The notes under the pieces were generated by a model. It was not told the DNA's origin. It did no database searches and saw only the letters and a list, made by a program, of their open reading frames with translations. Of a stretch of DNA of 64,000 nt, positions 1 to 11,960 are shown one piece after another. How positions within the stretch are numbered: the stretch's first letter is position 1; the number at the start of each line of letters is the position of its first letter. The position numbers were made by a program, and so were the translations under genes. Origin of the DNA: Hirsutella rhossiliensis (taxonomy: Eukaryota > Ascomycota > Sordariomycetes > Hypocreales > Ophiocordycipitaceae); the NCBI RefSeq assembly GCF_020360975.1, contig NW_025408684.1:186001-250000 (forward strand), in the 5' to 3' direction.

Positions 1-987
1 ATAGTATACCTAGGAGCCTTTTCTACTAGGAACCTACTAGCTTCTTTATAGTTAGCTAAGTAGGAAGAAATCCTTAAGGAAGCTAACTAATACTTCTTAA
101 TAAAAGCTCTTTCTAGCTAGTAGCTATAGGATATATCTCTATTAATAAAGCCTATTAGTAATAGTTACTAGACTATCTTTTAAGAAGCTAGCTAGGAACT
201 AAATAAAGAAGCTATTAAAGTATAATAATAAGTAGACTTATTCTTTTAAGGCTAGCACTCGACCTAGATAGCTCGACCTAGATAGCTCGACCTACTGCCC
301 CTATAGTTACTATAGCCTTTATTACTATAGCCCCTACTACTACTATTATAGCTGCTACCCTTTTAGCTCCTCCTCCCTTAAGAGCCTTAACCTTGTCTTT
401 AACGGCTGCCCTAGTCCCGGCCCTAGCTCCGCTTACTACTCTAGGCCTAGCCCTATTAGTCCGTCTATCCTAACTAGTCCCTTAATAGACCTTTTAGTCT
501 ATTAGTCGAAAAACTAAGGAACTAGTCGAAATTAAACCTTATTAAAATTAGTAATAAGGGGTAAAAGGGGGGGTTTTTAAGTAGACCTTTAGATTAAGAT
601 AAGGATTCCTTAAAGAAATAAAAAACTAAAAGAAACGGCTGCCTAGCCTATAAATCCCTAGGCTATTAGTTATTATAATACTAGTAAGTCTTTAAGGAAA
701 ACCGACCTAAAGGATTTAACCTTTTAAAGAAGCTATAAGAAATAATATAATAGTCTTTTAAGGAGGACCCCTTATTATAAAAGAAGATAAATAAGATTTA
801 AGTTACTAAGAAATAGTAATTAATACCGCTACCTTTATTTAAGCTATAAATTTAAGGGAAAATCTTTAGTATAGTAAACCTAGTATTTATCTTTCCTATA
901 GACTAGTAAGACCGCCTATTAAGACCCTTTAACTATCCCCTATAAAAATTAGCTATCCTTAACTCTAGTACTTCCCTTAATATCTAT
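1..987 (+). pseudogene. RIP-degraded Copia gag-like segment
   Basis: CpA and TpG are almost absent and all frames are closed by TAA/TAG. About 290-480 is a C-rich stretch whose plus-strand reading is Ala/Pro/Leu/Thr-rich, as is common at the N-terminus of ascomycete Copia gag proteins. With Gypsy A removed, this flank and the one at 8918-9866 would be contiguous and would lie upstream of the Copia polymerase at 24592-27586. I infer one plus-strand Copia element whose 5' LTR lies left of the window. No domain is clear enough to prove it. Confidence 0.4.
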
Positions 988-1170
988 TATAAAGTAAGTA
1001 AAAGCGTGCGCGTAAGTACTATCTATAGGATAATATTAATAAGCTATATAGAGCTCTCCTATACGCGGCTAGCCTATATATATATATATAGGATCCGGCC
1101 CTTTATATATAACTATATAGCTTAGGCTATAGCTTAAGCCTATAACCTATAATAGTTAAAGACTCTTATA
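988..1170 (-). repeat. Gypsy A 3' LTR (183 bp)
   Basis: It aligns base for base in length with 8735-8917. It begins tata(a/g)agtaagta and ends cttata, which fits an original TG..CA LTR after RIP. Confidence 0.8.
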
Positions 1171-1722
1171 TAATACCCTCCCTTAAGCGCGGCGCGGTAT
1201 TACCTAATTAACGGCTTCTATATTATAGGGCCCGTACTACTAGCTCTACCCTACCCTTTCCTATTAATCGTGCTAGCCCTACTAGCCCTATTATCCCCGC
1301 GCCTATTAGCTTAAGTAGCCGGAACCGGGCTCTATACTTATCGGCCGGCTAGCCGTTTAAATAGGAGCGTAACCTATTATATATACCCTTAGGTAGCTAG
1401 TAGCTAGCCCGGACCTACGTAAGCCTTAGGTTGCCCGTCCCCTCGGCCTTAGGTAGCCTCCTCTACCTAGGGGTATATAAGGCGGCATCCCCCCTTTCCT
1501 CCTTCCTTTCCTTCTCCTCCTTCTTTAACTATAGTAATAGTAATAATAAGTAAGTTTTACTTTACTTAAGGTATTAGTTCGTTCTTAGCTATATAGGCCG
1601 CTTTATTAATATATACTTATAGTAATAGCTATAGTAGTAATAATAGCCTTAATAATAATAACTTTAATTAGTAAGTTCTCCGCCTTATAAAGCGGGAGGC
1701 CGTAATCTATAATACTAACTTC

Positions 1723-2620
1723 TGCGATAGATATATCTACCTCCCCCTCCCTTACTTCCTCCTTCTTAGAGTATATAGAGTCGTTCGTCGACGCTATACT
1801 AGGTATAGCTAACGATAGCTCCGCTACTACCGCTACTCCTACCCGCGCCCCCGCGACCGCGCCTACCGCCGCCGCCTCTACCTCTACTACGCTAGCCGCC
1901 CTTACGTCGCCCTTCTAGGTAACGATACTATCCCCGCCGCCGGCTATAACGCCCGGCCCCTCTACCCCTACCTCTACCTCTACTACCCCTATAAGTCTAC
2001 TACCTAGCGAGCGTAGTAGCTATTTTCCGCTAACTTCTTAAAGTATAAACGCTAAGTATAGGCCGGAGCCGCCTACGTAGCCCCCTATATACGGTATACG
2101 TTATAAGAGCTCCCTTACGCTAACTAAGTTAGGCGCCGCTATAGTAGTAGTTATTACTAATACGCGTATACCGGCCGCGCTTATAAGGCGGCGCCTCCTA
2201 TCTTACTCGCTATAGCGTTAGCTTAGAAGGCTAGCGCGTATAGGTAGGTATAAGGGGCTACTAAGAAGCGCCTTACCGCCGCCGCTACCGCCTACCGTAA
2301 TCTCTACGCCCTTAAGCGCTAGGGCCTTATCCCTAAGTAAGTTCTTTTCCTCTAGCTCTTTTACTTCCGCTACTAACTCTCTTAGTACTAAGGATACTAC
2401 CTCCGTCGCCCTATTAGCGGTCCCTTTAGCCGTGCCCGCTACTGCCCCCGCCGCTACTACTAGCTAGGCCCCCTCTACCCCCGGAGCCCTTAGAGCCGCC
2501 GCTACTACTAACTAGCTCGCGGGCTTAAAGGGCCGCCTAAGCGCCTTAAAGAGCGCCGCCGCCGCTAATAAGGTAAAGGAGGATAACGAGGATAAGGATA
2601 AAAACAATAATAAAGATAAG
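1723..2620 (+). pseudogene. RIPed ORF antisense to Gypsy A pol, unknown function
   Basis: In one plus-strand frame about 300 codons are open except for roughly ten TAG/TAA codons that look like RIP products of CAG, CAA or TGG. The predicted N-terminus contains several ATA codons where ATG may have stood. The product would be rich in Pro, Ala, Thr and Ser, and it ends in a charged, Asp/Lys/Asn-rich tail (about 2570-2620). The stretch is much more GC-rich than its surroundings. It lies between the minus-strand chromodomain and the 3' LTR, so it is antisense to the element's own genes. The opposite strand is also partly open, so the coding strand is not certain. I do not recognise a family. Confidence 0.35.
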
Positions 2621-2849
2621 GAGTAGGTCTAGGTAGTTTAAGGGCTCTACCTTAAAATAAACGCTATTTTTATCTCTGCTTATATTATTACGCTTATATT
2701 ATTATAATTACCTACTTTACTTTACTTACTTTATAGTCCTAGCTTAAGCTATTATTAGTAGTCCGCTAGTTTATCGTTTTTATTTATTATTTTAAATAAA
2801 CTTTAAACTTATTAAGGGCTATAGTTCTTATAAACTTATATATAGGTTC

Positions 2850-5800
2850 CTATATAGGGTTAAGATACTTATACTACTTAATAAGGACCTCCTAGCGTTT
2901 CCTCTTACTAACCTTTTTCTAGCGCGTAGCTTATATCTCTTTAACTTTAAACTTATCCTCTTTCTCTACCTTAATTATAGGCGGTTAAGCGTCCGCTACT
3001 TCTTATCTAAGTAGTAGGTTAAAGGAGGCTCTATAAAAGAGGTCTACGTTAATCTTATTATAGACCCCTATTAAGAGACTATCGAGCTCTATAACCTATA
3101 AGCTAATAACCCTTTATACTATAAACTTTATATATAGCTAGTTAAGCTTCTTTTTTAGCTATACCGACCTATAGTTATAAAGGTCTAGCTATACCTTATC
3201 TCTTACTATAAACCTATCTACTAGGGCCCTAGTCTTATTAGCGTACTACTCTTAATCCTATACTATAGCGGCTATCGCGGATTAGTAATAATCTATAGTC
3301 TCTTATAGCTTTTATATAAATATAGAGGCGCGGCCCTCTAATAATAAATTACTATACTACTTTATTACTATATCTATAGTAAAAGGAACTAATAAGGGTA
3401 GTTTAAAGCTATATATTATAAAGAAAGGAGCTATCTTAATATTAGTATATAGTTTACTATTTAACGTAAGTTAGGCCGCGGGGAGCTACTAGTCTTAGTT
3501 TACTTAGTTATAGGCTATAATAGCTTATAGGTAAGCCTACGCCTCTTAGTTAACCCTCTTAGGCCCTTTATTAGTCTATAAGTAATATACTATACTAAGT
3601 AGCTATATAATCTAAAGTAGCTAGTATAAGTACTATTAAAAGCAGATAGTTTAATTCGATCCCTTATTACTTATAATAAAGGCTAGCTAGCTATATAAGC
3701 GGGCTTAGTACTATAGAAAGCGCTCTACGTAAGACTTTATATCTATAGATAGTATTAGCTTTAATACTATAGACTTACTAAGTCGGTCCTTAATTACCTA
3801 TATATAGCGGTTGCCGCCCTTTATAAGTAGGAGGTCCGTTATAAAGTCTATCTATATATATATATAGAACTAGTTAAGTACTAAAAGCTACTTAAGTAGC
3901 CCTTTAAGCTACGTACTTTAAATCTTAATATAGCTATAGATATTATAGTTATAGAAGAAGCGGCGAACGTAGTACTATAGGAGGGGCTAGTAGAAATCCC
4001 TCGTAAGGCCTACTACTATACCTTGCCTACTTAGGTAGCCTACGATACTAGAGTTATAGATAAGCTAGACTAGCTTCTCTTAGAGCTCGTTTTATTTATC
4101 TAGCTCTAGCGGTCTATCCTTCTCCCTAGCTTCTATAGTATATAGCGCGCTTAGTTCTTATAGTCTCCCTTACTAACGTAGATACCCCTATAGGTCGATA
4201 TAATAGTTAGCTACTTATATATTTAGCTTTAGCTTTAGATTAAGGCGTTAAGCGCCGGACTTAATAGCGCGGTATATACTCTTATAGGTACGGTCTAAAG
4301 ACGATATCCTATCCTATAAGCGCTAAAGGACCTTATTTTAAAATACCTACGCTATACGCGCTCCTAGGCCGGTCTATCCCTCCTTACTAGGCTAAGGTAA
4401 AGGTATAAGGGAAGGCTTATCCGTTAGCGCCGCGCTTTCTTTTACTAGGGAAGCTCCTATATAAGTCTATAGCGCTTCTTATAGGATAAGCTATAGGTCC
4501 TAGGCCTTAATATCTACTCTTATTAGCCGGTCTTAATCCCTTTAAGAAAGTATATCTAAGACTATAGAGTCCTACCTTAGCTAGTACTTAATCGAGAAGT
4601 TAAAGTATAAGAGATACTCTACCTAGTAGGCTTACCGCTCTAAGAGGTACTAGCGGGTTATAAAGTACTTAAGGTTCCTATAGTCTATAAAAACCTTAAA
4701 GCTCTTATAGCTCTAGAGCTCCGCTTACTATTACTTAAAGTAGCTAATAATTACTAGTATCTCCTTATTATAAATAGCGTAATTCCGCTCTATTAAGGTT
4801 AGCTTATAGGAGTAGAACGTTAATAGTTACTTCTACTTATTTACCTCTTAAGAGAGCGTTCCTTTAAGTACCTAGCCGCTATAATCTACTTCGACTAATA
4901 TAGACTAGTCGAAGTCCTACTAACGTAGTACTAGGGCTTATAAGAATAGGTCCTTAGGCGTATAAAACGCTCCTTCCTATATAGGCCCTTAATAAAAAGC
5001 GGTCTATTTCCTAGTAATCTCGTTTAAAGGACTTATAATATAAGAGAAGCCCTTAATAAATATCCTATAATAGTTCGTAAACCTAAGGAAGCTCTATATA
5101 CCTATTTATATAGTTAGGGCCGCTTAGTCCTAGATCGCTTAGATCTTTATAGGATCTACTTATATACCTATACTTATATAGATAATAAAGCCTAGGTACT
5201 TAACTCTCTTAACCTTAAATTTATACTTATCTAGGTTAAGGTAAAGCCTATAAAGTTAAAGGCGCTTAAGGACCTTTTATACTTTCTATATATAGTCTTT
5301 ATAAGAGATACTTATATAGATAAGGATATTATCTATATATATAAAGGCGAACTTATTAAGGAAGTCTTAAAGTATATTATTAATATAATACTAGAAGGTA
5401 GCGGGCGCTCCTAAGAGGCTAAAGGGCGTTATAAGCTACTTAAATAAGCTATAGTATATATAGAACGCTGTCTTCTACTTATTACCCTCTAAGATCTATA
5501 CCTTATAAAACGCCTATTTTATATCTAGCTTTATAAACTACTTCGCTTTTAAGAGGTTATAAAGCGTATCTAAGATTAAGGGTAAGGGGTAGCGGTCTAG
5601 CCTTATAATTACGTTTAGAGCCCTATAGTTATAATAAAACTATATCCCGCCCTTTAGTTTATATATAAATAAGACTAGCGCTCTCACTTTAGAGCTACTT
5701 ACTTATATAAAACCCTTATCTAGGAGGTCCCTTAGCGTCTTCTTTAGTACTAGTAGCTCTATATATAATATATTATATAGCGGTCTAAATAGTATAGGTA

Positions 5801-7000
5801 GTTCTTACTTCTTCTTATTAGTATAAAGTATAATCTTATAGTTTACCCTTAGCTTATATAAGTTAAGCTTATCTAGTTCTTAGGACTTAAATAGCGGTAG
5901 GAGGTTATAAAAGCGCTTTAGTATTTACTATTATAGCTTAAAGGGCGACTTTAGCTTCTTTATTTAAAGGGCCTTATTAATATCCGCTAAGCTAACTATA
6001 TAGACCGCTATATTAGCCGCTACTTAGCCTTACCCTTACTCTACCTATCGTATAGTTCCTATAAAAATAAAAGTAAGGACTTCTTATACTAAGTATAAAG
6101 CTTATACGCTTAGTCCTACGCCTATAAAACCATCGTTATAGTAGACCTACTATTATATAGGCCCAAACTATAGCTTCCTTTAGTATAAAACTAAGTATAA
6201 CTTTATATATAATAACTAAGGTTTCCTAAGGATTAAGGGAAACTCTAGTTAAGAGATTATATAGGCTATAATAAGCTTATAGTAACTATCTACCTCTATA
6301 GCTAGCTATATAATGCCTTTAATTACCGTACCCTCTATCGCGCTTAAGGCGCCCTTTACTCGCCTTAAAGCGATCTTTTCTACTAGCACTTATATCTCTT
6401 ATATAAGCGCCTCGTTAACTATAGCGTAGTACTAGTAGCCCTCGTTTATAAGGGCGGCAATAAGTAAGGAGTTATTAATTATAACCTATATTAAAGTAGG
6501 CTCTTCTTTTATATAGGCAGATAATTCCTCTTTCTCTTTTACTAGTATTAGTAATTAAGGCTTTAGAGCCTATCTTTACTCCGGAGCTACTCTTTTCCCT
6601 CTAAGCCTAGGGGGGCGGAGTCCTCCTTATCGTTTAAGATAAGAAGCGGTTCTATCTTCGCTACTTAAACTATTATAAGCCGCTTAGCTAAAAGGAAGGG
6701 GCATTTTAATATAAAGTATATAGATACTCTATAACGTAGTTTAATAGGGGCATCTATACCCTAAAGAATATATATAGCCCGCGTAGTAAAGTCTTTAGTA
6801 GGGTCCTTAGTAGAGTCTCTAGCTAGCCCTCTTCTTAATTAGATAATCCCTTAGCCCTTATTTATCTAAGGAAGAAGGAGGGAAAATTCGGTCTATAAAA
6901 GAGGTCTCTTTTCCTCCTTAGCTAGCGGATAGTATCTTCTTCTATTAGTATCTCTTTTATCTTCTTCTATATCCTCTTTTACTAATATACCTTTTTAGCC
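2850..7000 (-). pseudogene. Gypsy A pol relic (RT, integrase, chromodomain)
   Basis: The minus strand reads like a chromovirus polyprotein with stops. The best block is near 5550-5720, matching the reverse-transcriptase palm region (a Y-N-Y-R-A-L-N string where Cys and Asp have become Tyr and Asn). The chromodomain-like block near 2850-3010 would direct integration to methylated histone H3 in a functional element. The product cannot be made from this copy because stops occur every few dozen codons. Confidence 0.7.
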
Positions 7001-7299
7001 CTCTTTACTTTTGCCTTGCCCTACCTAGTACTTTCTCTTTTCCTTCGTTCCCCTTAGACCCCCTCGTCCTTTAGTATCTAGCTACTACTATTGCCGTTAG
7101 CGTAGGTATATCTTTAGGTATATACCGTAGCTACCGCTAAAGTAGGTAGCGGCTGTTATCCTTCCTCTTTCCGATTTCCTCGCTTATTACCTACTTCGCC
7201 CGCTACTTAAAGTGCGGGGCAGTATAGGGGGTAGTCGACGGCGTCTTCTTACCGCGTTTAGCCCGGTCCGTGCGGGTAGCCGATATTAGGGTGTCCGCG

Positions 7300-8090
7300 T
7301 CTATATTAATAGCCGGTTATTTATCTTATAGAGGGGCGGTAATCCTATCGCCGCTATATAGCGTGCGCTTATAGAGCTTCTAGAAATATAGCGTCTACTT
7401 ATAGCCCTAAGCTACCTTTATTAACCGGCTTATATACTTACTATAGTTAGTAGGTATAATTATAGGGATAAGTAGCTCCTATAGAGCTAGTATAATCGAA
7501 TTCTATAGCTATATAAGCTTCGCGCTATCTTCCTATACTATAGTCCCCGCTACCTATAAGAGCGTTTCTTTAAAATTAAGAAGGAATTCGCTAAAGGTTT
7601 ATCTATCTCTTTACTTAAGGGTCTATAGCTTATCTTACGCCTTCTCCCGCTCCTATACGTTACCGAACGTATATATAAGGTATTAGAAGAAGTCTTATAG
7701 GTCGCGTTTACCCTTAGGGCCACCCTTATCCTAGAATCTAGAGATCCGCTATATCTAAGGCTTCGGTAGCGTATAAAGGAGCGAATACTACGCTATATCG
7801 CGATAGCTATTTAGGCCCTATTTCTCGTTAATTATAAACTTTATCTATAGCCGGCTAAGGAAGAAGTAAAAAGACTCTAGCTTACTATCCTAAGTCGGCT
7901 AAGGGAGCGGCTTCTACGTTAGTAGTATCGCCGCCGTAACTAGCGTTACGGAGGTCGTAGGGGTTAAAGCTAGTCTCGTAGACGGCTCCCTTAGTATAGC
8001 GAGAACCTTATCCTTTTCGCTAGCTATCGCGCTTTTAATCGCTTCTAGGATAGCTATAATACTTCCTATCTATCTAAGGAGGGGCGGAGT
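7300..8090 (-). pseudogene. Gypsy A gag relic
   Basis: The minus-strand reading from about 8090 is Ser/Thr-rich, then shows a gag-like stretch around 7640-7860. It is broken by RIP-type stops. Assignment rests on its position just inside the 5' LTR side and on resemblance to Ty3 gag. Confidence 0.5.
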
Positions 8091-8100
8091 ACTTCCTTAA

Positions 8101-8668
8101 TATAAGGAACGGTGTTCCTACTATAAATAAAGCAGCTATAATATACTCTCCCGATTATATAAGCTAATAAGTAGTATATTAATTATAGATAAAATCGTAT
8201 CTTATAGAGTAAGAACTGCTCGTTATTTTATATATTATTATGCATTAAACGGGTTGCCGGTTATCGTATAATCGGGAATCGAAGGACTAGAGCTAGCTTA
8301 GAATGCTAGCTAAGACCTCTTAAGAACACCGGCACGACCAACCTCCTTTAAACACGAATATTAGTAGAACTAAGACACTTTTAGATTTACTCGAGATATC
8401 ACGGAATTCCCTAGTCTTAGGGCTATACGGCAGCTTAAATCTAGTCCCGAAAGGTTCTTCCGTTTAGCTATAATTATCTATATAAGATAGTATGTCCGCT
8501 AGTAGATAGATAGAGAATTATTAACTTTAATACCTCTTCTATATACTAATATACTACTAATAAATTCCGTTGAAAATCCTACCTTATACTCCTTCTTCCC
8601 CTCTATTACGTAGTCTTACGTAATTCCTTAATTTCCTAAAATTCCGCTTTTACTTATATACCTTAAGA
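8101..8668 (-). mobile_element. Solo Copia LTR (568 bp), inverted, lightly RIPed
   Basis: This is the reverse complement of 27587-28154; both are exactly 568 bp. It is flanked by the direct repeat cttaa at 8096-8100 and 8669-8673, so it looks like a solo LTR left by LTR-LTR recombination after insertion into Gypsy A. It keeps clearly more CA/TG than its surroundings (for example around 8320-8360), so it arrived later or met fewer rounds of RIP. It does not start with TG, so the outer few bases are uncertain. Confidence 0.75.
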
Positions 8669-8734
8669 CTTAAGGGGGAGGCGCCCTCTTTAAAGAAATA
8701 TCTATTAGATCTATTAGTTAATAGCTTATATTAT

Positions 8735-8917
8735 TATAGAGTAAGTAGAGGCGTATATATAGGTACTATTTATAAGATAATATTAATAAGCTATATAGAG
8801 CTCTCCTATATACGGCTAGCTCGTATATATATATATAGGATCTAGCCCTTTATATATAACTATATAGCTTAGGCTATAGCCTAAGCCTATAACTTATAAT
8901 AGTTAAAGACTCTTATA
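8735..8917 (-). repeat. Gypsy A 5' LTR (183 bp)
   Basis: Partner of 988-1170 in direct orientation. In the minus-strand element this is the promoter-bearing 5' LTR. Confidence 0.8.
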
Positions 8918-9866
8918 ATATTTATAATATACTCTTATAGTTTTAGTCTTTTAAGAAAGTATAAAGGGAATATCTTATTACTAGGGAATTAACTATATAG
9001 ATAGAGGGGTATAAAAGGGTGAATTTTATAATAAAATTACTTAATAGGTCTATATAAATTCTTCGATAAAAAAGGGTAGCTTTTTACCCTTAATTTTTAG
9101 TAAGCTTAATTTCCTTCCGCTTTCTTAGAGAGGAAGGAATCTTTTAAGAAATAATATCTAAGCCTATAAGGCTAGTCTAAAAGGATTAGACGATTAAGAT
9201 TATCGAGGAAAAATTCAGTTAATTTATTCTAAATTCTAACCTATCCTTAAAAAGGAATCTTTTAAGAAGTTAGCTTTCCTTACTTAAAGGAGGAATAGGT
9301 CTACTATAAAGGACCTTCTTTTAGTAGCCTAAAGAGACGGTCTTTTTTAGTATACACGACTTAGTTACCTAAGCCCCTTAGCTTTATATAAGCTAGGCTA
9401 ATAATAGGGCGTATTAATAAAGGGCCTAAAGACTATTAAATATAAATACTATAGCTAAGGAAAGACTAAGAGATAAGTTTTTAAGCGAATACCTTTATAG
9501 CTAAACTAGCTATATAAGGAAATTTAAGTTAACTAAACCGATATTTCTAAGGACTAAGAAAGCTTTATTAAGGTAATGCTTTTTATAGACGCTTTTTTAA
9601 GGATAGTTTTCCCTTATTTCTTATAGACCTACTTAAGTAAGTATAACTAGTTTACCTTTTAGGACTTCGTTAACTAAATAAAATCCTACTTTAGCTATAA
9701 GGTAAAGAAGATATAGTTTAATAAAGAGCTATTTATAAAGGATATTTTAAATTAGCTTTAAAAAAGGGTATTTTACCCCTCTTATTAGTACTAAATACCT
9801 AGGCCTAAAATAAAGGGGTAAAAAGATTAAGGGGTACTATAATAAAAAGGACCTATATAATAAGAC
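8918..9866 (+). pseudogene. RIPed Copia interior, left of Gypsy B
   Basis: AT-rich and CpA-depleted with closed frames. The last 5 bases (aagac, 9862-9866) recur right after Gypsy B at 24587-24591, so this stretch was continuous with the Copia coding region that resumes at 24592. It probably held the gag/integrase part of that element. Confidence 0.5.
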
Positions 9867-10123
9867 TATTATAGGCTACGCTTATAAAAGGCTAAGGTTA
9901 TACTATAGCGACCGTACTAAAGTCGGGCCGAAGTAGACCTATATATAGGCAGAGCTCGACCCGAACTTAGGCTAAATAGTACCTAAATATAGGTCGAGCT
10001 AGGGACTAAGGAAGATAGATAACCGTCGCGACTAGGATAGAGTTTTCCTCCTTTCTCCTTAGCTTTAGATAAATAATTATTCGGCCTTATACTACTATAC
10101 TAAGTATACGCCGGCCCTTAATA
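9867..10123 (+). repeat. Gypsy B 5' LTR (257 bp)
   Basis: Same length as 24330-24586 and, inverted, 62232-62488. It begins tatta and ends ttaata, consistent with TG..CA termini after RIP. Confidence 0.85.
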
Positions 10124-10476
10124 TATCTAAAGCTCCTTTTAAATAAGGCTATAAAGCTTAAAGAGAGATCGGACTAAAAGGATATAATATAGATATCCTA
10201 ACGACCTAGAGGAGGGAGAATAGGCCTAAGGATAGTAAGGAGTAGTAATAGGAGGGCTAAACGCCTAGCTAATAATAAAGTAAGCGATACTCTCGCTATA
10301 GGTAAGAGAGGTAGAGATAAGGTATTAAGTAATATAGAGCTAACTATAAATATAGTAACTAATTAGCTAGATTAAGAGGATATACTAAAGGATAGATAAA
10401 CTAATATAGACGGGTATATAGGAAGGGGCTAAGGGCGGAGTAGGTAGTTTAATGCCGCTCTTAAGGGCAACGAGGG

Positions 10477-10940
10477 TATTACGACCACGGTCTAGCGAAC
10501 CGCGGGGACCAGTATATATTACGAGGATACGTAACGTAGGGAGTAAGGAATATTAAACGGACCGACGGGCTAATTAAGTTTAGAGCGACGGGTTACTTTA
10601 GCGCTCTAACGCTCTACGGCTAGATCGTAGGATCGCTCTAGCGCCCTAGCGCTCCTAGGCGATAGGATTACTAAGTGCTCTTAGCGATCTAGGGAAGCTC
10701 TTAAGATATATAAGGAAGGAACGGAATACTCCTTTAAATAGATAGCTTAATAGCTTTTAATATAGATCTTTATTACGATTTTATTTCTAATTTTAATTAC
10801 TTAGTTATAGTCTATAATCTATAACCTCTAACTTATTACTAATATAATATACTTATTATTACTTAGACTACGCCCTATTATATCTACTAATATAAACCCC
10901 TCGATAGGTTTATCCCTTAAGAATAATACTAATCGTTATA
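10477..10940 (+). repeat. Gypsy C 5' LTR (464 bp)
   Basis: Begins tattacgacc and ends ggtcgttata in the sister copies. The 17861 copy has CpA sites turned to TpA where this one keeps them (accacgg against actacgg), so the two LTRs were RIPed to different extents. Confidence 0.9.
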
Positions 10941-11099
10941 TATTAAAAGCTCTTATTTAGTATAATACCGCGTTACTTTAAGTAATATTATAACTATTAA
11001 TATACCTATATAGTAAGCTAGATTAACTAATTCTAGAGCTACTATATCGCCTTAGGATATAATACGCGAGATTATTACCCTTCGATATAAGGTATAGTT

Positions 11100-11960
11100 A
11101 CTTAGGAATAGAGGAAGTAACGGATAAGTTAGGGACCTTAGAGAAGTAGTTAAACTAAAGTAGCTAAGACTATTTAACGGTACTTATAGTACTCTTTAAG
11201 ACTTTCTTACCTAACTTAAGGCCTACTACCGGTTCTACCTAATAAAACTTTTAAACCTAGTCGAAAAGGTACTTTATATAGGAAATTATTTATCTAGAAT
11301 AGCACTCGCTTAGTTTAGACCTATTATAAGGGACTATCTCGATAACTAACTAGTATAACGAAATAGCGAAATAGATAAAGTCTTTACTAGTTTCTAAGGA
11401 TTTAAAGAAGCTATTACTAAGGTATTTAGAATAACTAACGAAGAACGAGAAGCTAAATAGAAACTTCGAGAACTCCGATAAAGGACCTTAGTATCGGACT
11501 ATACTACTAAATTCTATTAAGTTACCTTAAAACTTAAATAGAACGACGAACCCCTTATATTGCGATTCTACGATAGACTTAAGGAAGAAGTTAAGGACGA
11601 ACTTTATAAGGAAGATTAACCTAACGGCCTCTTAAACTATATCGCTATAATAATACGAATCGATAATAGATAGTATACGCGACGCTAAGAAAAGAAATAA
11701 GGAAGAGGAAACTAGAACCCTTCTTATAAGAATAATTTTAACCGACGCGCTAACTATAAAAAGAAGCGCGAAACTCCTATTACCTATACCTATATAACTA
11801 ACCTAGGTAGGATAGATCTAAACGTAATATAGAAAAGCAAAGGAAAGTATTTTAACTATAGAAAATATAGATATTACTTTAAAGAATATAGATAACCTTA
11901 TAAGGAGAAGAAAACCTACTAGGTACTAGCCCTAGAAGGTAAGAAATACCTAAATACTAC
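11100..11960 (+). pseudogene. Gypsy C gag relic with RIP-ruined zinc knuckle
   Basis: The plus strand reads as a Ty3-type gag with stops. At about 11845-11890 the reading YFNYRKYRYYFKEYR has the spacing of a retroviral CCHC knuckle in which TGY (Cys) and CAY (His) codons have become TAY (Tyr), the expected result of RIP on both strands. Confidence 0.65.

Larger units (their letters stand above)
988..8917 (-). mobile_element. Gypsy A: RIPed Ty3/Gypsy chromovirus, minus strand
   Basis: Two direct repeats of 183 bp (988-1170 and 8735-8917) align without gaps and differ mainly by C/T and G/A changes. Read on the minus strand, the interior gives gag (about 8090-7300), reverse transcriptase (about 5550-5720, recognisable as a YRALN-type block after a KPxGG-like block), integrase, and a chromodomain-like block at about 3010-2850 that reads KVSKRKR-(Q)-EVLIK. 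Every ORF is interrupted by TAA/TAG, as expected of RIP on CAA, CAG and TGG codons. A solo Copia LTR is inserted at 8101-8668. I could not find a clean 5-bp target duplication. About 1.7 kb separates the chromodomain from the 3' LTR, more than usual (see the entry at 1723-2620). Confidence 0.8.
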
